64,000 nucleotides of DNA, from the NCBI GenBank assembly GCA_018398815.1, contig CM031595.1, positions 134,712,346-134,776,345 of the forward strand, read 5' to 3'. Shown one piece after another: positions 38,331 through 51,600 of the stretch (its first letter is position 1; the number at the start of each line of letters is the position of its first letter). The notes below the pieces were generated by a model that did not search any database, had not been told where the DNA came from, and saw only the letters and a program-made list of their open reading frames with translations. Source of the stretch: Conus ventricosus. Its lineage: Eukaryota; Mollusca; Gastropoda; Neogastropoda; Conidae. A program made the translations under genes and the position numbers.

Positions 38331-39322
38331 AGGGAATTTTTCCTGCCCTGCTAGTGGGTCTGCTAAGGCGAGAGCTACACAGTAAAGGAATCAAGGAGGG
38401 ATGGATTTATTGGCTGGCAGAGGCCTTTTTCTTCTGTCTCCTTGTAGGATCCTTTAGCACTACAAATCTGCTGCCTCGTAAAGCAACAAATGGCGTACCA
38501 TTGCGCAAGTTCGTCACCGTATTAATTTTGGCTTCGACCGTATCACCGTATTTTTGTAAACTCGCCGTGACAAATACCCCCCGGAACGTACTGGTTGGCA
38601 GCTCTGTGTGCACCATTGTTTAAAAATTTCTTGACAATCATCACAAACGTTTGTTTATAACCACCAATATAAACAGTCAGAATGAGGGGGTTTTCCCTTT
38701 GTTTCAGTATTTCCCTTTGACAGTGTTTATGATGGATTTCTTCACTTTTCAACAGAAGAAACAAATGTCTGTGTATAGAACTCAACCATATGATAAATGT
38801 AGCAACATACAAATTTTTTAAATAAAACTTGTTTTTACCCAAAAAAATTGTGTGGTTTTGGAAAAAAAGGGAAAATGTGAATTCATCACCTGTTTTGCTT
38901 TTTTCAATCATTCACCTTTCAGAATATATACTTATAGGGTCTCTGCAGTGAGAAAGTCGGGAGAAATTTGTGAAAATATATACCCCGCCTTTTTTGGGGA
39001 AAAAACCCTGGCAAATAGGATTAAACTTTTTAAACTTAAAATTCCAGGCAGCGAAAGGGTTAAAAACATTTTTAAAAGTAAGGGTCCAAAGATAAATGCA
39101 TTTCTGTATTAAGTGTAAACTGTTTCAACAATTACGCTGTCCTAGCTAAAGTCGAGACAGAGGCAGCAGATAACTTTGCCCAAACACAAGACTGTTTTGT
39201 TCTCCTGAATGATGGGCACTTACAAGTAGCAATCCCAAGGGTTAAGATTACATGGTCTCAGACAACAATGAAAGTGCAAACACTGAAACACCCCACTCCT
39301 CAAAGGGCAGACAAAAAAAAAA

Positions 39323-39339
39323 TTAAGTGACTTTTAATT
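39323..39339 (-). CDS. hnRNP: possible terminal coding exon
   Basis: A strong acceptor, a long T tract followed by TTTTTGTAG, is followed in the phase left by the Gly/Tyr exon by five codons and TAA. The joined tail would end Tyr-Asp-Glu-Leu-Lys-Val-Thr. The exon is very short and not supported by similarity, so this is tentative. Confidence 0.3.
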
Positions 39340-42300
39340 CTACAAAAACAAATTAAAAAAAAAAAAAAAATCTGCATGAGGGCAAAACAAATGACCAAAG
39401 TAACATGCAAAGCAATCATTAGTAATCACTTATGTCTGTAAAAGGCATTAATGAACATTAATCCACAGGATACTTACCATCATAGCCGCCATATCCATAT
39501 CCCTGATCATATCCTCCCCATCCGCCTTGTCCGTAACCATAGTAGTCATTGCCGTAGCCTCCGTATCCACCATAGCCTCCGTAGTTACCATAACCACTCT
39601 GTCCATAGCCACCATAGTTGCCGTAGTTTCCTCCATAGCCGTATCCACTCCCCTGATTCCAGTTTCCCCTTGGTTCCAGCCTCCTATGATGTAATTTTGT
39701 GATTAGTTTTCATCAAACTATTTTCACAATGCCAGAACTGAAATACAAATGTACTGCATATATCTTATTTCTGATAATCTTTCCCTAGAATATCCTCACA
39801 TACATGCTGTTGGATGGCTTAAAACTATAAAACAATTTTCCCAGTGTATTTCATAGATCACTTTGACATGATCTCACCAAAATAAGAATGGTGATCCATA
39901 AAAAGAGGCACAGGATTATGTAGTAGCATTACTAGAGCATAAATGGGAAAATTCTAATTTTATTTTCACTCTGCTCCTTTTGATCTCTTTAGCCACTTCA
40001 ATGATCTCTTTCTCTGCCTTTGCAGTGTGAGTGTAGCGCTAACTGTCCATAACTCACTGTCAAAGAGATGTCTGTTTAACTCATTTCTAGCCACAGCTAG
40101 TCCAGCTTCTAAACGAAGAGCCCTTCATAAGGTTTATCAGGACCTTGATCTGAACCTTTACCAGCATGCTGGTCAATTTCAAGTTCCAGTCTTGAAGCGA
40201 GGGTGGTTTTTTTTCATGATTTGTTCATTTATGAATGTTTACACATTCTGTACAAGTGTAAACATGTAATTCTTTCATGAAATAAAGTAATTAATTCAAC
40301 CACCCTTTTATTTACAATATGAAAGGATCCAACCAAAGCACAAGACTGGACTAAGAGGCACAAAGGACAACTATAGAAAAAAAAAGACAGACAATGAGAA
40401 AAAAAAAACCTCCAGGAATTTTAACAAAATGTACCAATGCTCACAGTATCAAATATGGACAAGAATTAACTAATATCATGCTGTACATAGCCCAGCTACA
40501 AGGGAACACATCAGGGCTGAAGAATTTACCCATAACTTGAAAACATTTCTATTTTTTAAGCCAACATATAGGATTATTTCTATATGCTAATTATGTCCAT
40601 CAGAAAGGATTCCGGAGTAAAAAACATGAAAGATTCCTATAATTTCAAAATTCTTATCGTTTTGTTGAAGCATTTCTTTTTTTCTTTAAAGAATACAGAC
40701 ACTGCACGTCCTCCTTTTGAAAAATTCTTTTTTCACCATTGAAGGCATCTACCGTTTTGTTTTTTTTTCAGGGTTCCCACAGATATCAGAAAAAAAAGTT
40801 CAAGGGGTTTTCAAGGGAATTTCCAGGGGTTAGCAGCTTCATTCAAGGGTAGTAATTAACAACTTTCTTGCACCGGCATTTCTCTTATTCTCATGTTCAT
40901 GTTCCACCAACCGTTTGTGTTTCACTCCATCAGCATGACTCTTCACAGCACTGATGCCCATACCCGAGATACTAAAACTCTTCTTGCACAATGTCAGACA
41001 TGCCTACCCCAAAATCTTACTATCAGGAACAGATGTTATGAAAATCAGGAACAAATTGAAAATTTCAAAATTTTCAGGAACACTCAACCTTCCTTTTGTG
41101 GACACAACCGCGCGGTGTAGGTTCACACACACACACATTCACACACACAAACACCATAACAAACCCCTCTCTTTCAGGCAGAAAAAACAACTTACCTTTA
41201 TTTAGGCTACACTATGTACATTGCATGTCATGCATGGTTTTCACTGTGCAGACTTCAGAGACCTGTAGTAGGCACTCTTCAGGTCTGCATAGTCCGAGGT
41301 CTTCTATTGTTTTCGCCGCTATTTCTTTTATAATGGCTGTCCCCTTACTCCTGCCACACTGAAACTTCTTTGCCACATCAGAGTCTTTAAACATCAGTTT
41401 GAACGCTTTTGTAAAAGTATCCAAAACGGTGAAAGGCAGATTCAGTTCAGCAACAAGGTCGACGAGCATAACTTCGGCACGAATCACTTCATCTGTTGAT
41501 TCTGCTTTGCTGGTCGACGAACTGGTGAAAAATCCAGAAATCTTGCGAGTGTGACCACAAGATATCTCAAAGTCCTTGTGTTTTTTGGATTCGACATGTC
41601 GACGACAGTCATCTTGGCCGCCATGCGCGATGGAGAACTCGCACTGGCAAACCCTGCACCAGCAAAAGTTTTCCCCTTTCCGTCCTTCTTGTAAACATGA
41701 CCACCTCTCACTGTATTGTTTACGAAAGGTTTGCCGACGGCGATCTTGTTTTTTTCGCGGCTGCCGCTGGGGTCCATTTTGAGGTTCATCATCATCTGTC
41801 TCGGACACTCGCTTCGCAGTCTTCATGCTAGCCATGTTTGATAGTCGAGCGCGCTTCGTCTGAATCTCGGCTCCGTTCGGTACGTTTCGTCGACGGATAT
41901 GGCAGTGTGAGCATGCGCACTGCGCTTCAATTCAATCGTCCTAACCGTCATCCGGTTTGTCCCTCTGTGAAAAATTGTCCACTCGTTTGATTTCGTTTTT
42001 TTTTGTTTTTCCGGAACACGCGATCCCTGACCGTAACAAACCTCGATTTTTATGTTTTTCCGTAACAAATACGGCTATTCCGGTACGGTAGGCATGTCTG
42101 CAATGTGCACCTTGCTGAGTGTTCGTTTTCTCCACGAGCTAACCAACCTTTGAAAGCATCTTTTTCTGCCCACATATCATTGAAAACGCAGTCTCCTTTC
42201 CCCATCTTGCAGGCTCAGTAGCACTATTTGGCGCAAAACATCGACCGTCGACACAACCCCGATGGTAACCAAAGGGAAAGAACTCTGTTGGCTTCTACAC

Positions 42301-45300
42301 TTACGTCTATAGTAAGTCAAACACTAGTCACCGACGAGTTACTTCCCTTCTGCTTCAGCTAGGCTGTTGTCGGTTGCTACGGGATCGGCGATCACGAAGC
42401 CACATGGAGTGACAGAGATTGTGATTTATTTCGTATAAAAAACATTTTCTTGAGTGACAGTCACTTCCTTGCTTTGAGAGGACAGATTGTGACCGATTTT
42501 GAAATTTCAAGGACTTTTCCAGGGGGGTTAGGCCTTCAGCTTATTTTTAAGTACTTTTCCAGGCCTTGAAATGGTCATGTCAAATCTCAAGCACTTTTCA
42601 AGAAAATAAGGGGCGTACGAACCCTGTTTTTAAACCCAACTTAAATGCGGCAACAATGGTAATAAACAGAGTGAAAAAAAGAACTGATGAAAACAAACCT
42701 CGGCCACGCATCCACCACCCCGTCCACCACGTGGGCCAAATCCAGGACCACCTCCCCATCCACGGCCTCCACGACCACCAGCCATTTGCGGATTATTAGG
42801 TGTGGCTTTCTTCACATCAACCTGCAGGAAAAAAATATGTATTAGTACATCTATTCTCCAAATACAGCAACATTAGGAACTCTTTTTTTCTCGTTTTTCT
42901 TTTAGCCACAAAGCATTACAATTGTGTCTGCACAGTTTAACGCTTTGTATTTCACCAGGAATGGGTTTTCACGGGAATCAAAACCCTTTAAGTTGAATTG
43001 GAGCCAATCATCAAACCTGTTAAGCTGCTGAAAATACAAAAAAACAGAATCAATTACATTTACACAAAATGGAACGAAACATTACAAATATTCAATTACA
43101 AAGGAACACACAAAATTAGGAATTGGAATTCATAATTACTGAGCTTTGGAAGTGGAAAAAAATATGATTACAAAAATGCAGCTTCAAATGTAAGAGCAGC
43201 TAGGATTTTTAATTCACTGACTGCCACATGCCAAGGCGTCTGTTCATTCACCTCGATGGGCCGTTTTTTTTGGCGTCTTTGTCCCAACATCTGCGTCTCC
43301 TGCAGGAAAGTGGAATAAATCACCGTCATTCATCACGGAACAACCACAACCATCTCAGCATGACAACGTTCCGCATTGAAAACCAAAGCTGTGTTACCAT
43401 TATCCTTGTCTTCTTTACTTCGTAGCTCAGGATAATGATTTCAACACCTTTTGACTGAACAGAAAATATGAAGCCAACATTTAATTTTACAATACTTATA
43501 CAAAAATTTGACCTGCAAAGGATACAAATGACTTTTAATGAAACACAAAGCATGCTTATAACTAAACATAGATGCAATCAAAACGCTTTTCAAACACAAC
43601 CTTTTCAGGGGAAGATTGGTTCTCCTTTCTTTCATCCCCTCCCCTTTTGTTTTCTCATCTCCACCAAAAAACCTTCAAACTCCTACTTACTTCCTGTCCA
43701 CCCAGCTTATGAGTGGCCTGGTCCAACACTTTCTTCACGGCTTTGTCACTCTCGAACTCAACAAAGCAAAAAGCGCGTCTCTGGTCCTTCATCTTGTCAA
43801 AGGGAAAATCGATTTTGGCCACCTGGAAGTAAAGTAAAAATACTGTTTACTGTTGGGTACCAAGCAATTAAAAAAATGAAACTGTGAATATCTCTCTGGA
43901 CTGAGGGATAAATATTGCATCACCTTTCAATACAGACTGGATACAAGGATAAAAATGTTAATCAGATTTGAAGAAAATACAGATCACAACAGCTGACCTC
44001 CCAAACACACATGACATATTTGGAAACAATTCATTTTTCTCCAACAAGTTGAAACAGTTCTCTCATTAGATGAAGTTTGTAAATAGTACCCTTCGATTTT
44101 AAGCTCATCAGCCTCTTAACGGTTTGTATTTAAAAAGAAAAAAAAATCCACACGAAACATTTATGTGGATATCTATTTGCCTTTTTGTATTTCCACTCAC
44201 ATGTCATCTTTCATAGTTAAATTAAAATACATTCAATCAGGAACTTTTTTTACTTCTAAAAATTCCACAAAAAAATGTATCGCAACATTCCCTCTCTTCG
44301 CTCACTGGCTTGCAACATTTTCAGCCCCATTAATGAAGACACTTAACCTCTTTTGGCATAATGCTAAACATGAAACCAGTGTCTACATGCTTCACTTTCA
44401 AGTCATCTGTATGTCACATGAAGGCCTACTCTTTAATAGGTGGAATGGAATAAACATGCATGCAAGATTTTTCAACCATGTGTTCACACACCGGACATTG
44501 GTTTAGAGCATCACCCAGACAAGAAGGCAACCGGAGTCTGCAGAAATGTAATTCCACAGAAAATCTTTCCCAATCTGACAATGTAAACAGAGAATTGAAC
44601 CATGAACCCTTGAACCAGGCTACAGCAGCTGACTAGATTCTGTATAGAAAGACGCCATATCAGAAGGCCTAACCTAATCAGGTCCACTTCCTTTTAATTT
44701 TTTTCACACTTTATCAAAACCACAAACACACCTGAAAACCAACAGAAAAGAACAAAAACTTTTCAGAAGCAGTTCACATATCTATCAACCATCTGGAGTC
44801 AAAATTCGGGAACCAGGGAATGAAGTGGATGGGGAGGGTAGAAAGGAACAAAAAAGTCTTCAACAGCAGTTCACATATCTGTCAACCTCCTAGAATCAAA
44901 ATTCGGAAACCGGGGAATGAAGGGGGTGGGGTGGGTTGAAGAGGGGGCAATTTGGCTTTCAACTTATGCATTTTCACCTCTCTACTGCTTCATCTGAAGT
45001 ATGGGTTTAGAAAATAAAATGCACTTACCAGTACACATAACTGCTGACATGCACATCAGATTTTGGGCTTTATTCTGCAAAGACTTTATCAGCTATCAAA
45101 TTTGGGATTTTGAGACTGATGTGTGACCGATAAGGGAACTTTAAAAAAAAAATTCAGGTCTGGCAGCTGTGAATTCAGTATCTCCCTGGTAACTTGAGAA
45201 AGATCCAGTATGATATTGCCTGTGCCAGTTACAAAAGCTTACATTTCCACAGCAACAAAACAAACATTTCTGAAAGCAACAATGAGTAACTGAGAGACCA

Positions 45301-45636
45301 TGTACAAATGCAAGAATATGGCTGTTGTGTATGCTTAAATTCATATTTTCAAATATGATGTTAATGCACTACAAAGACGACGTAGCAATTCAAACTTACG
45401 GCACCAAATTTTCCGAAGTAGCTCTTGACATCATCCTCAGGCACACCTGGATCCAGTCTGCCAACAAAGATTTTCTTGATGCCTTGACGAGGGTTTGCTG
45501 GTTTGGGGTCAATCGTACGCCCATGAAGTTTGTGTTCTTTGGTTTTCAAGACCTGTATCAGAATGCAAATAAATAAGTATTAAAAACAACATGGATCATG
45601 GTCCCTAACCAATGTCAAAAAAAAAGGTCACATGCA

Positions 45637-45672
<36 letters not shown>

Positions 45673-48600
45673 GCAATGTCAAAAAATGCTTTTCAAAAAG
45701 TCAAAAATAACACATTGCTGGTTGCCATGTTCTTTTTTCTTTTTCCGTTTCTTACTCACTTCACTGAAATAATTCTGTATCAGTGTATGATTTAATATGT
45801 GCATATACTTAGATTTTGATGTACTGCAGTTTAAAAAATCAGCTTCTCAGACCTGGTTACCCCTCAGAAATTCTATGTGTAGGTTTTCGGTCAAAAGTGT
45901 GTCCAATTGTGTGTAAAATGTGTAAGCTTTTGCAGCACAAAGTAACCACCTAGGAAACAATACTGAACGCATTCAAGACATTGGAAACACTGAAAACTTA
46001 TTATTATAAAAGATGTATTTTCATGAAAGGCATTTCAATGGCTTCATTAACAATCATTGATTGTCAAACCAATCCAAGTTTCTTGCCAGTGTCCTGTAAA
46101 GGGCAAAAGCCTTTGCTCAGAAAATTAAGAACATACACTGATGAGAATTTTTTTTAAGCACTTTTAAATAGCGGTCTCTTCACTTTTTACTATACTGATG
46201 GACATAACTGGAAAAAAAATTCTTGATGTAATCTATTTCTTTCATATGCTAATATGGGCACCTTTTCACTGTCTGTTGATAAGCTCAGCAATCTTTCTGA
46301 AGAGCCTAATAATTATGATGTGAATTCTATTTCGGATTTTGGTGATTTCAGCTCTTTTAAATTGTCAACTGAGAGGCTGTGAACTGCATCTATTGAAGAA
46401 CAGTCATCATTGTTCAGGATGAGAAGACTTTTTCTTTTCTTTCTTTTTTCGTAGTGTCCACAATCATCAACTTGATTATTCTGACACTTTTGTGTGTATG
46501 ACCGTTTTTTAATCCCGCCATTAAGGCAGCCATACTCCAACTTCGGGGAAGGTGCATGCTATGTGTAACGTGTCATCCACACCAACGGCCTTCTCTTCCA
46601 AAAGTTGGTGATGGGATTTTACGTGTGTGCAAGATGTTATGCGTGCATTCACACATGGAACCTCGGTTAATAGTCTCATTCGAAGGACTGTATGGGAAAT
46701 GGAGTCGGATCCAATGTTAATTCCGAGGGAAAAATCCCCTGTACCGAAACGGCCCGGCGAAGATTCAAACCCGCAACCCCTAGATTACGAGTCCGGCGCT
46801 CTACTAACTGAGCTATTCCGGCTCCCAAGACTTTCAAGGGTTTCATTAGACAGTCTGCTCCTTTGGGGGGATTTTGGAGTTTTTTGTCCCTCTGCACGAG
46901 TACTTTGATGTTCCAGTCTCTCATCAGAAAAAGTGCCAGAAGAACTCAACTTCACAAAAAAACTTTGAATGCTCATAGCCTACCGTTTTCCGGAATCACT
47001 GTTTCCCTTGAGACTTTCGCTATCGAGATTTCACCGTTACACATGGTGCCGGTGCGAACGTATTGCCCGTCTTTGACGCAGTAATGAATTTGAAAACTGT
47101 ATGATATGCTGGTTTGTAGTTCTGTTCATATTTCTTTTTGACTAGTTTCCACCAATGAATCTGAATTTTCGTTGTTTCATGGGCGCGAGTTGAAGCTGAA
47201 CAAGAAGCTATGTTGATATGCATTCATAGAGGAAGGAAGTGCGCATGCACCATGGGAACTTTTGAAAGTTGGACCAGACTCTTGGACTCGGCCGGATTAC
47301 GTGTTTAGCGCATTTTCGAGAGCTCAGTGATCAAAATTTCGTACAATTCAGTTTTCAAACGTACAATCATACAGCTGTACTGAATTTCGTGAGATTATAA
47401 GCAAAAATCATACAGTGCACAGGTCTGGCTTCTGGAAGCATTTTACTGGTGTGGTGTGTGACAACATAAATTGTTTTCCTATGTTTCTAGAATATGATAC
47501 ATCATGTTAAAAATGCAAAGATAGACTATCACATACCTGGAATAACAATGTATAATCATTTCTAATTATGTTCAAGGCAGTGACAGTCTAATAATGTTTA
47601 CATCCTCCCCTGTACAAATCTCAACAACTCACAAAAACTTACTAAAATTTAAAAATGTCGTCACTTTAAAGTGATGAAAAGCAATCCAATCAGCGTGCTG
47701 GTGTCACTTTTCACTTGTTAATTGTGACACAAATATGTGTGACAACAGATTTGTTGTCACGTCACAAGTAACATTAAGCAGGGCTTAAAACAGGAGGAAA
47801 AAAACACTGAAACTAGGGGGGGTCCCCCGGGAAATTTTTTTTAAAAATCCGAGTGTAAATCTATGCCATTTCGCGCTTTCTGGACATAATTTCAAGAGTT
47901 ATTTAGTGCATAAATTTTGCTGTAAACACATAATTATTACAGGAAGACATATTTGGGACAAGGGGAGAAGGGGTTAAACACATAATAAAATGAACACTCC
48001 CCCTTTAACTTGAGTGTTTTACAGGTGTTCACCAACTATAGTCTTTGGATGAAATCTCACTTCTGGGGTTTGCTCAGTAAGTTTCACTTTTCAGGTTTAA
48101 ATGATCACACAATATCAAGTTTGAAGATGGTGCACACAAAGTCAGTAACTGCATCAAACACTTTAAAGTTCAGTCTCATATATAACAGAGATCAACTTGC
48201 GGAATCAGCACATTTTTAAAGTCACAATATCCAAATTTTGATAAATGAGAAACTTGTGGAATCAGCACATACAGAAAGTCAAATTTTGAAGTTCCTAAAT
48301 TATAATAAACACTGAAATACAGGATTTTACAAGGACACACACACACACAGAGCTTTGTCATTTGGGTGTTTGGGTGGTGGAGGCATTAAAGAAACATAGC
48401 AAGGAACTCTGTTTCTTCTTGCTGCTTGCATTGTCTGCACTGTCTTTGCCATCCACCTTCTTGCTTACTTGAATTTCAGCCGTATCTTTGTCTGCTGTTT
48501 CCTTGCTTTCTCCTGTCTGGCTTTCACACTCTACAATTTTTATTTCATTCTCATCCACCTTCTTGCTGACAACTTTGACTTTGATTAGTTTGAACCCTAT

Positions 48601-51600
48601 CTTTTTCCTTGCTGCCTCCCGCCTGGCTTGCACTCTCCACATTTTCTATATCACCCTCTTTTTTCCCCACAGGATTGCAATGTTCTATCCTGGCACGTTT
48701 TACTGCTGCTAAAGTGTCTTCAGTGACCTTTCTTGTAGAACTTTCCACTCAGCGCCTTGACGTTTGACATGTGCTTCGCTGAACGAATGTGATCAAGAGC
48801 TTTCTTCCCGCGACCACCTTAACACTTCCCTTAAGCACAGTTTGCACCAAGCTAAAACCTGGTGCAATAACTTTGCGAAGAAAGTCTCCAATGACTTCTT
48901 CGTCAACTTTCTGAAGCGTCCACTCCCATTTCCACTTGTTTTTAATTGCAGATTCGTCAAAAGATCGACCCGCATGAACAATGACTGCGCGCTCCGCCAT
49001 TTTGTTTTTTCCGGAAGTCCGACCGGAAACTTCTTCCAAGAATAATCAGGGGCCATAACTTACGCGCAGTTGCTATGAACGCTTGCAAGCCGATCACGGA
49101 TACCTTGCACCTGTCGGGGTTTTTTTTGTTGTTTTTTTTTGACAAACCGAAATCGCGGAATTCCGCCCAGACGCGGAACGTTTTAAGCCCTGATTAAGTA
49201 TAAAAAAGAAACCATTTCTTCTGATTACTGTAGTTGGATTTCTACCACTTTTACATCTTAACTGCTGTAGTTCAACTGTACTGAAATGACCTACATCTCT
49301 TTTGCTTGTAAGTTTCTATTTAGCAAATCACATATTACTTAAGACGTGTGACAATAATAAATGCAGGTCGAAGGGCAGACTCTCATCCCCAAACCCATGC
49401 AGACATCAACTAAGATTGATGTGAAACAAACAAGAACAAAAAAAGGCACCCAAGTTTTGCATCAATGTTTTGGTATATCTGCATCCAAATATTGTCAGCT
49501 GTAGCTGCTATTTTAATGTAAGATAAGATAAGATAAGATAATGTTGCTTATAGCCCAGCCGACCGCAGAGGGCCACATCAGGGCTGTCACCACGTTAAAA
49601 TCAACTCACCAGTCATTGAAAGCTATTTTAATGTAAGGGTATTTTAATGTAAATTGTTTTGTGCATCGCATATTACGAAAGTGTTACATGTGACAACAAA
49701 TCAGCGTGGCGACAAAATTTCACCTAGCTTCCCTTCGTTGTTCCGTGGCTGAAGAGGGGGGGAGAAAGGTATACACATTTCGTCAGTGGTTTTACCGAGA
49801 CTGCTACTGAAAACTACTCATCTATTTTAAAAGTGCATTTTCTGACATTCATTTCAACTTGTTCCATGTTTTTAACATCACAGTGAGCGATCATCTGTGT
49901 GCTGTCAGTGTGATGACAAGTGTAGCAAGCAACATGCCAAGTCTGACATCTGATTACAGCAAAATTAAAGAATGCAAGTTTTATTTTGAACATGTTTATG
50001 CTTACAAGAATCCATTAAAAGTACAATAAAACTAGCACTAATCTTATTTTTGATATCTGTACAGAGCTGCAAACAATTAAACTGAACCACTGTCAGCCAA
50101 GTCCAAATGCACTTCAATTTCTGCTATCAAGTATAAATATTTGTGCCAGCATATTTTCATTTGAATTGAAAACATCATTTGTTTTCAGGAAATACTCTTG
50201 ATTCTATTAACAATAGAGACAAGCATGTTATCGAGATCATAAGCATCACAAAATCATGTTGTGATTTTACTTGTGAGTTAGGTGTGGGACTTCGCACCTT
50301 TGGACACAGCCTCCTTATCTCTCCAATGCGTCATTTGAGGAGCAAATTCATAATTTTCCCACCTGAATCACTACACAAAATGGGGAGAAAAAAACAACAC
50401 AAAATACCCCTCAACTTCTCAGACACAGATGAAGGGATAGGTAGAAACTTACCGTCTGAACTGTTTCTGCTTCTTTGAAAACGACGAATCCAAACCCTCT
50501 AGACTTCCTCGTTTTCCAGGTCTGTTTTCAATGTACAGCTTGTAACTTCACCTATCTTTCAAAATATTCTCTGAGATCCTCTGAAATGAAAAAAAAAAAA
50601 AAAATTCAACCACTGGAGACACCTGACAGACTTTGTTTCAATAGTTTTGATCAAGTGGGACAAAAATCAATTTCTTGTAGTCTTTAGCAATATCTATCCA
50701 CATACATTTACCTTTCATTCATTCCTTACAGTGAGCTTCAAATGAATGTCTTAACAAGGGGGGAGAGCAGGGGGCAGAGCCCGTAGTTTTTGGTTGAAGT
50801 CATTCTGGGTGTGACAAAGTTTCATACGGAAGAGCAAAAAACAAAATGTTCAACATACCCTATGCCTATCTTACTGATGGACCTTCATATATGCTTCACA
50901 CAACTGGCAATAAGTAGGCTGGTACCACACAAATTTTGGACAGGCCTGCAACCATAAATTTGTGCTGAAATATGCTTGATAAATTCTTCTTAACATGGAG
51001 AAACCAGATGACAAAACTTCTCCCTACAGCAATGTGTGTAAAGCCTTGCAAGTTCAGATATTTTCAATGTATTTACTAGTCCCCTAATAAACAAACAAAT
51101 ATCTGGAATGAAATACATCCAGAATGTATTATATGTTTAAATGGTAAAATCAAACTTAAAGTAGTAACATTCAAGCACTCCTGTTAAGTTGTGACAGGTT
51201 GAAAGTTCAAAATACTTAAAACTATAAACACACAGCCCACCTCAGAACAATTATTGGAATGTGTGGAGAAAAAATACACTTACTTGCAGTTGTTTCCCAA
51301 CTCAATCCGCCAACGAAGATTTTTCTGAAAATATAAACCAAACCCCACAGAAGTTAATAAAACGTAAGATATACCTGTCTCGAATAATCCTTAAAAACAC
51401 TAACTTGTTAAGATTTGTCTTATTTTTAATAAAGACAATGGACACCTCTTTTATTTGTCTCAAGATTTCGGAGCGAAAATGAACAATTTGCCGACATGCA
51501 AATACAGTCAGGATCAGTCCCTTATCCTGATACTAAATTTCTCTCTTATCCTGAAACTGAACTGAGACCATCTTAAAAATCCTTGAAATCATCACAAGAT

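Larger units (their letters stand above)
35665..39059 (+). mobile_element. piggyBac-like DNA transposon, 3.4 kb, decayed
   Basis: TTAA lies at both borders (35661-35664 and 39060-39063), the target site used by piggyBac elements. The termini are inverted repeats: the left begins CCCGTTCCATGCCT and the right, on the other strand, CCCTTTCGCTGCCT (11 of 14 positions equal). An N-terminal transposase fragment lies at 35942-36560 in the plus orientation. The rest is interrupted by a GT microsatellite and a G-rich tandem block and shows no recognisable catalytic core. It sits downstream of the last recognised hnRNP exon. Superfamily assignment rests on TTAA, the TIR and the short peptide match. A similar element is in copy A. 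Confidence 0.7.

Noticed and set aside
38925..38964. Terminal hnRNP exon reading RPYKYIF then stop after CTCACTGCAG
   Set aside because: It resembles vertebrate hnRNP ends, but it lies inside the piggyBac-like element and needs the wrong splice phase.
39448..39648. Met/Thr/Ala-rich open frame on the minus strand
   Set aside because: It is the wrong frame of the hnRNP Gly/Tyr-rich exon.
40027..40269. 80-codon plus-strand ORF followed by AATAAA and a hairpin
   Set aside because: No domain, no splice or promoter support, and the matching part of copy A is too degraded to test conservation.
46750..46826. tRNA gene on the minus strand (anticodon CGT)
   Set aside because: The tRNA-like sequence continues into a body shared with 59790-60194 and ends in an A/G tail with target-site duplications, so it is a SINE head. 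The acceptor stem is not closed.
46975..47060. Minus-strand coding-like segment MCNGEISIAKVSRETVIPEN with a possible donor GTAGGC
   Set aside because: The RRM1 and RRM2 exons of the hnRNP gene join without it, no matching neighbour exon was found, and the segment lies in repeat-rich intron sequence.
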